Source: Odiellus spinosus
Taxonomy: Eukaryota > Arthropoda > Arachnida > Opiliones > Phalangiidae
DNA: 64,000 bases
Direction: 5' to 3'
Assembly (NCBI GenBank): GCA_963920705.1
Contig: OY987233.1
Span: forward strand, 3,772,001-3,836,000
Every line of letters begins with the position of its first letter. Within the stretch, counting starts at the first letter, position 1. A model generated the notes under the pieces. That model worked only from the letters and a program-made list of their open reading frames with translations, was not told the origin of the DNA and made no database searches. The position numbers and the translations under genes were made by a program. Shown in pieces: positions 59,140 through 64,000 of this stretch.

Positions 59140-59370
59140 GGTAATTATTTTATTTCTGGAAGGTAATAAATCTTAATTTTCATACGAAAGGTAGTTGACT
59201 TGATCTGAATTAAGTACTTTTACGAAAAAGACCGCGCGAAAGCGACCTTATCACTCGTGCCAGAATGCCCAAGAATCAACTATAGGCTCTATACAATAGC
59301 GAAATCACTCGACCTTAGTGATGACGTAGTATTGCAGGGAATTTTAATTTTAAAATTTTTAAAACTTCAT
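59140..59370. mobile_element. family G repeat, copy 8, partial
   Basis: GGTAATAAATCTTAATTTTC through CCGCGCGAAAGCGACC to CTTAGTGATGACGTAGTA. Confidence 0.65.
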
Positions 59371-60092
59371 TATTCCTTTTTGAAAATGTGATGTAGTGTA
59401 ATTGTCGTTCTAAAAAGTGGCAATTTCTTTTCTCAACGCGTATATGTCTTGGACAATTTACTACAAAATTGGGTCCCTATTATAGAAATAAAGAAAATCT
59501 TGAATAGGACATGGGAAAGCGAAAAAAAAAAAAAAAAAAAAAAAAAAATTGGAATCTTTTGACGATTTTGTTGGCTCGGTGTGAAGGCGCCAGTCTGTCT
59601 AATGTTAAAAACTTCTCTGGTTTTTTGTACCATTCGTTTATTTTCGCTTCCCTCTACGATTCGATGATAACAATACCTGGCGATTGTAGGGCTGTAGGTC
59701 TCTACCGTCTCATCATTTCTACAAGGCATAGTCTTATAAATATAGATTAATTTATTGCGATTTATTTTCCTACATTGAACTAGTAACTACTGGTTATTAT
59801 GAAGGGTAATTAAATGTTAATACTAATTTTTTAAATTAAACGTCTCTCGAGGAAGTTACGTAATCATATCCCAACTAGTAAACAAAAAAGACCGCCTTAA
59901 ATAATCTTTTCGTTTTTGAATAAATCGTGCCTAAGTGGGTCTATCTTTTCACTATATAGCGAAGTTTAAAGTTAATTTAAAAATTAAATATAGCTGTAAT
60001 TCCAAATATTACTCGTTGAAGTTACTTAGAATTGTCTCTAGTTTCATTATCATGTAAGGAAAGCCCTAGAAGGCAAGAAAATCGTGTATAAA
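59371..60092. other. no recognised gene
   Basis: A long A run at 59523-59548. Overlapping frames of 79 (+) and 98 (-) codons around it are not recognised. Confidence 0.35.
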
Positions 60093-60099
60093 GTAGGGC

Positions 60100-60390
60100 C
60101 AAGAAGGATCAGATAAGGAGAGGAAAAGTGGGAACGGCGCGGCTCCTACTACGTCGGCCTAAACTCCCACTCTGGGAGAACGGGGGACAGACGGGGGTAG
60201 AGATGCTTCGTGGTAAATTGTTGTCACGTGGGTAAAACGAATCCTTTATGAGACGCGCTAGCTAGCGCCCACGTGACAACAGTTTACCTCGAGAATTTCC
60301 TATCCCCCTTTCCACCCGAGTGGGAGGTTGGCTCTTCTCTCTCTAACTCAACGCAGCCCCACTTTTCCTCTCCTTATCTGATCCTTCTTG
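60100..60390. mobile_element. family L MITE, 7-bp TSD GTAGGGC
   Basis: 291 bp with inverted ends CAAGAAGGATCAGATAAGGA and complement. Exact duplication GTAGGGC at 60093-60099 and 60391-60397. The inner hairpin arms GTCACGTG and CACGTGAC also pair. GC-rich inside. Confidence 0.93.
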
Positions 60391-60397
60391 GTAGGGC

Positions 60398-61218
60398 CCA
60401 TAGAAAAAAATGCTCAGGGCTTCCCCTTATGGTGAAGTTAACCTAAAAGTACCCATCATATCTTGACCTTTGAACTAGATATCGTCATGAGAATTTTTTC
60501 ATTTCATTGCTATCTTCTTTGGTAGTATATTTGCGAGGTTTCGGATTAATGGGATCAAAAGTTAATGTAAAAATTAAAAATGTAATTAGGGTCGATTAGG
60601 TGTTTTTTGTTATTAATATTTATATTTAAGTAAATTCGTAAAATTTAAAAATATGTATAACAGAAGGTTATTGATATTATAGCGTAAGTTCATGATATTA
60701 CTAAGTAGTGTGAGACTTTTTCTTTACTGAAATATGGTGTTATAGTTATTGCATGCAGTTATAGACAGACATGTTTTGCTCCAATCTTTACAATACTAAA
60801 TGTCCGCATATACTCGTAAATATTCAGCAAAAAATCAAATATATGGTATTGTGAAAATGATGAGTAGAAAAACAAGGGGTTACGTTGTTAATTTTGGATG
60901 GCAGGTTACTCCTTCTTACAAGTGTAGTCTTATATTTCAACTATTATTGCTCGCTATTTGATTGTATAGATTATATAAAATATTGTACCTTACAAACCTA
61001 TACTTTTAGGTTAGGTTTTTATTTTTTTATTTGTAGTAGAACATGAAAACGTGTTGTTACAACCCTGTTAGGAATCTACATCCCCAAAGAAAACAGGTTA
61101 TTCTAATAATAATTATGTTGATTTCTAAGGTTGCATCTCAGTATAGACTGCTGGTATAAACTTACTTTATTGGGACCATGGCAAGTAATATTCTGATTGG
61201 CTGCAGGTATCCCCTTTT
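60398..61218. other. no recognised feature
   Basis: AT-rich intron sequence; a single GGTTAGG word near 61009. Confidence 0.4.
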
Positions 61219-61752
61219 GAGCTCGGAATCGGATATCCATTATCTTCTGTTATTCGTATATTTTTAGATATTTTATTATCGGATAAATTGTTTGTAACTA
61301 AAACAATGAAATTTGTGCATTCGTATAATTGTTAAACGGATAAGGTTTACCCGAAGATAAGCCTTTGGCACTTTATCTACGAACAAATTACTCGTATTCA
61401 AACGTATAACGATGGAAAAGAAAATTCACATTCCCAGAATTAGTCTAAAATATAAGAAAAATATTTCATATTGACTTTTAATTTGAAGAATATAAATAAA
61501 ACGACGAAACTAAGATTTTAAATCATCTTTTTATTCGTTATTTTTCATGAAAATAAATTTTGAATTTTTTTATCCGAACGTATAACGCGGATAATAATCT
61601 AAGATAAGGCCATTTTTGGATAAAAACGGATATGGGCTATTTTTTTTTACTTTTTCTTGGAATAAGTTAACTGGAATGAAAAAAAGTCTATTTTTAATCA
61701 AACAGATAATATACATCAGAATTTAGTAGATTTTATTCAATTAATAAAAGTT
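61219..61752. mobile_element. family H MITE, copy 3, right end lost
   Basis: Starts GAGCTCGGAATCGGATATCC and follows copy 2 closely to CAATTAATAAAAG, where it stops about 50 bp before the PAS-A exon acceptor. Confidence 0.8.
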
Positions 61753-61800
61753 ATATTATTATGTGTTGTAATAAATGTTTTTATTATTTTTTTCTTCTAG

Positions 61801-61890
61801 GCTCTCAGTGGATTTTTAATGATGATGACGCAAAATGGAAAATTGCTCTACATTTCGGACAACGCGGCGGAGTACTTGGGTCACTCAATG
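61801..61890 (+). CDS. dysf: dysfusion PAS-A exon, N-terminal part
   Basis: A 90-nt phase 0 exon (30 codons) that reads [19 protein letters not shown] followed by [11 protein letters not shown]. This is the first strands of a PAS-A fold, and the NGKLLYIS plus EYLGHSM pattern is what NPAS4/dysfusion proteins show (NPAS4 has GKLLYLS and EHLGHSM). PAS-A takes part in dimerisation with the ARNT/Tango partner. The acceptor is ATTTTTTTCTTCTAG at 61800 and the donor is ATG|GTAAGC at 61891. The remainder of PAS-A (expected to begin with an acidic DLL-type segment) was not found in the 2.1 kb left in the window, so the gene runs off the right edge. A family H MITE ends only about 50 bp upstream of this acceptor. 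Confidence 0.9.
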
Positions 61891-62490
61891 GTAAGCTTCT
61901 TGTTTGGATATGCACTCGGCGAAATGAGTTAAATGTTTTAAGTACTTAGTTATATTTATCTGTAGTTGGTAACTTGAGGGGGAAGCCCTTTTTGTTGGAG
62001 TACCATGTCTATTTCGCTTTCGAGAATGGCCAAGGCTTAGCTAACTTAATCACGGACGGTTTCTCGAATATCGAGCTATATCCTTGTTCCAAGGACGACT
62101 TCTCTGACCTCTTGGGGTCATCATTTCGATATTGGAGCTTTCGCAGCTGCTATATTAGCGCCGTGGCGAAGAGATATTTAGATTCAACAGAGCTTCTTCT
62201 CGTATAACGAGTATTTAAACGCCGTTGTTTCTTTCTCAAAATTGGTATTCTTTTCGAAGATTTATACAATTTCAAACAGACGCGCCATAATTAGAGTAAA
62301 TTTCGATAATTCTACCGCACTTTTTGTTCGGAATTAGATTGAACCATTATCTTTCAGTTATTTCATTTTCGGATTAATTGTTCTTAACCAAAATTTGCAG
62401 TTTGTTAATATTAGATAATTTATATAAATTGATGTTGGGTTTATCCGTAGATAAACGTTCCAAGCTTTATCTTCAAAACTTTAGCTATAA
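61891..62490. other. intron after PAS-A exon; diverged family H relative
   Basis: 62290-62480 resembles family H loosely (TTTCGGATTAATTG, GATAAACGTTCCAAGCTTTA). A 77-codon frame at 61974-62207 is not recognised and does not continue PAS-A. Confidence 0.4.
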
Positions 62491-62497
62491 GTTAGGT

Positions 62498-62834
62498 CAG
62501 AAGCCGATGAAACCCTCCTTTGAAGTCTACTACTCCAATGTTCCATACAGCGCTCCTCTCTGTATGGGTAAAATTTCTAATTTTACGAGTTAGAAGGGGT
62601 CCTACTTCATCCCCCCTGTCAACGGAAAATTGGAAATTCTCTCTCTCCACAAACGACTACGTTTTTTGGACGAACTCCAAGGCTGCTAAAGATATTCGCT
62701 CGACGAGCTCCCGCTCCGAAAACATCTACCGTTAGGAGGCGTACGGATCGCGCCTTTTGAGAATAACCCATACAGAGAGGGGTAGACAAGACCCGGGAGT
62801 AATAGACTTCAAATTAGGGTTTCATCGGCTTCTG
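62498..62834. mobile_element. family F MITE, copy 4, 7-bp TSD GTTAGGT
   Basis: 337 bp with intact ends. Exact duplication GTTAGGT at 62491-62497 and 62835-62841. Confidence 0.93.
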
Positions 62835-62841
62835 GTTAGGT

Positions 62842-64000
62842 GTTGATTGTTAATAGCCCAAGCTTAGATTAATTTCTCCCATATTCTGTTATATCTCGAA
62901 CGTCAAAAAATCACAAATCAGATACCCTTTACATCTTCAAAAACCAAAAAAGCCTAAATATCGAAGAAATACATTTCCGTTATCAATTTAAGAGTCAATC
63001 GAGTTCGTGACCTTCCCATTTCTTGTCGTGAAGTCATTTATAGTATTATCGAGTCTCTAAAGAAGCATGCGTGCCTGATATTCGAATCAGTCAGGCGAGA
63101 ACTCCGTCTCCTTCGTGATTCGGGGCGATTTCCAACTATTTCACGGGCGGCGTCTGTTACGGGATCACCTCTCTCTCTCTTAAGACTCTCTTCTCAATTG
63201 ATTGTAGTTAACTATCAACGCGACACCTTTTTCCGGAATACTAGAATGATTATTCACGCGAATAGGTAGTTTTGGGTTCCAGCTGTCTTAATCAATTATA
63301 GAAGCTTTTGTCCGTCGTTAAACCTAAGATCAATCGGTCTTGCATCAATTGATCAAATCCCAATCGAATTGATTGAGCCAATAATTATAGATCAGATCAT
63401 TTGAAACTCAAATATATCAATATTTACCACTCAAAATCAATCTCATAAATATTTAAATTTTGAAGGAATTCATTGGCCAATCATCGTTAAAACCGAGTTT
63501 CCAGCCAATTAGAGATTCTCGCGCCAAAAAGCGCGTGCCTTTAACATTCTTTAGTTTCAAATGGAATTAAAAATTAGGCTTAAGGTGTAAAATCAAGGAA
63601 GATTTTGTGAGTTAAGCGTCGCTGTTACGCAATTTACCGTGTATCACTGTATGATCGCAAAAATAGGAAAGATGTCTTAATATTGAAGTTCCGAGAGAGC
63701 AAAAAAGCCCCAAAAACTGTAAACGGTCCTGATACGGAATTCGAAATTGCCCCTTCTAACGGTTGAGATTGGAACTAAGTAGGCGGTGCTAATATCGCGC
63801 CGAACTTTATAGACGTTTACGGGGGTGAAATTGTATCGACATAAAACGACTCTCCCTTCTCTGTCGCGAAACGAAGGAGCGTGTCTCGCCCGGCCGTCGC
63901 GATTTCGAGTCTGATTTACTCTAGAAAAAATATACCGGGCCTGGCCGCCTTTCTGTAGAAATTCAGAATACTTATGGTGAAACCGTGGACTGAGAAAATC
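62842..64000. other. no recognised gene; repeat word at window edge
   Basis: Moderately GC-richer from 63050 on. No exon was found. The last bases carry GGTGAAACCGTGGACTGAGA, shared with 39790, so an unidentified repeat begins here. Confidence 0.4.

Overview
The window looks like arthropod (probably insect) nuclear DNA. It is AT-rich, has spliced coding exons bounded by GT/AG sites, insect-type TTAGG-like repeats near 54.9 kb, and a very high load of small transposons and minisatellites. No bacterial or organellar gene was seen. The only host gene I can name is a bHLH-PAS transcription factor on the + strand, best matched from memory to dysfusion (dysf, the arthropod relative of NPAS4). Three internal exons are visible: the bHLH exon (19155-19336), a 59-nt linker exon (44663-44721) and the first part of PAS-A (61801-61890). 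Reading phase is continuous across all three. The gene starts upstream of the window or in exons I could not recognise, and it continues past the right edge. The introns are about 25.3 kb and 17.1 kb, so nearly all of the window from 19 kb onward is intron.

Region by region. 1-5787: a reverse-oriented Ty3/Gypsy-type LTR retrotransposon whose left LTR is cut by the window edge. It has an intact gag but only a short integrase tail and a 75-bp minisatellite where pol should be; it sits inside an older MITE. 5.8-13.3 kb: MITEs and four tandem arrays (20-bp heat-shock-element-like, 74/28-bp, 14-bp, 50-bp). 13.7-19.1 kb: MITEs, several nested. 19.15 kb: bHLH exon. 19.4-44.6 kb (intron): MITEs, a tRNA-like SINE, and arrays of 20 bp, 18/21/23 bp, 20 bp, (TA)n and 20 bp. 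44.66 kb: linker exon. 44.9-61.8 kb (intron): more MITEs, three adjacent arrays of 31-33, 23 and 41 bp, and an inverted-arm element with a TTAGG-like core. 61.8 kb: PAS-A exon. 61.9-64 kb: intron or flank with one more MITE.

The mobile elements fall into recognisable groups. Foldback families A and B target TTAA. Six families (C, F, I, J, K, L) with unrelated interiors share 5'-CA...TG-3' ends and exact 7-bp target duplications. Families D and E have 3-bp duplications, and family H has TA duplications. Family G is defined by sequence similarity only. Family letters are mine. About 10.5 kb, roughly one sixth of the window, is tandem array.

Stretches not listed as features (for example 9434-9618, 9971-10357, 14173-14744, 18227-18490, 24049-24434, 26893-27263, 33154-33540, 35641-36060, 43578-43967, 58000-58310 and 58714-59140) are AT-rich DNA in which I see no gene or recognisable element. 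All family and domain assignments are by eye and from memory. No search was run.
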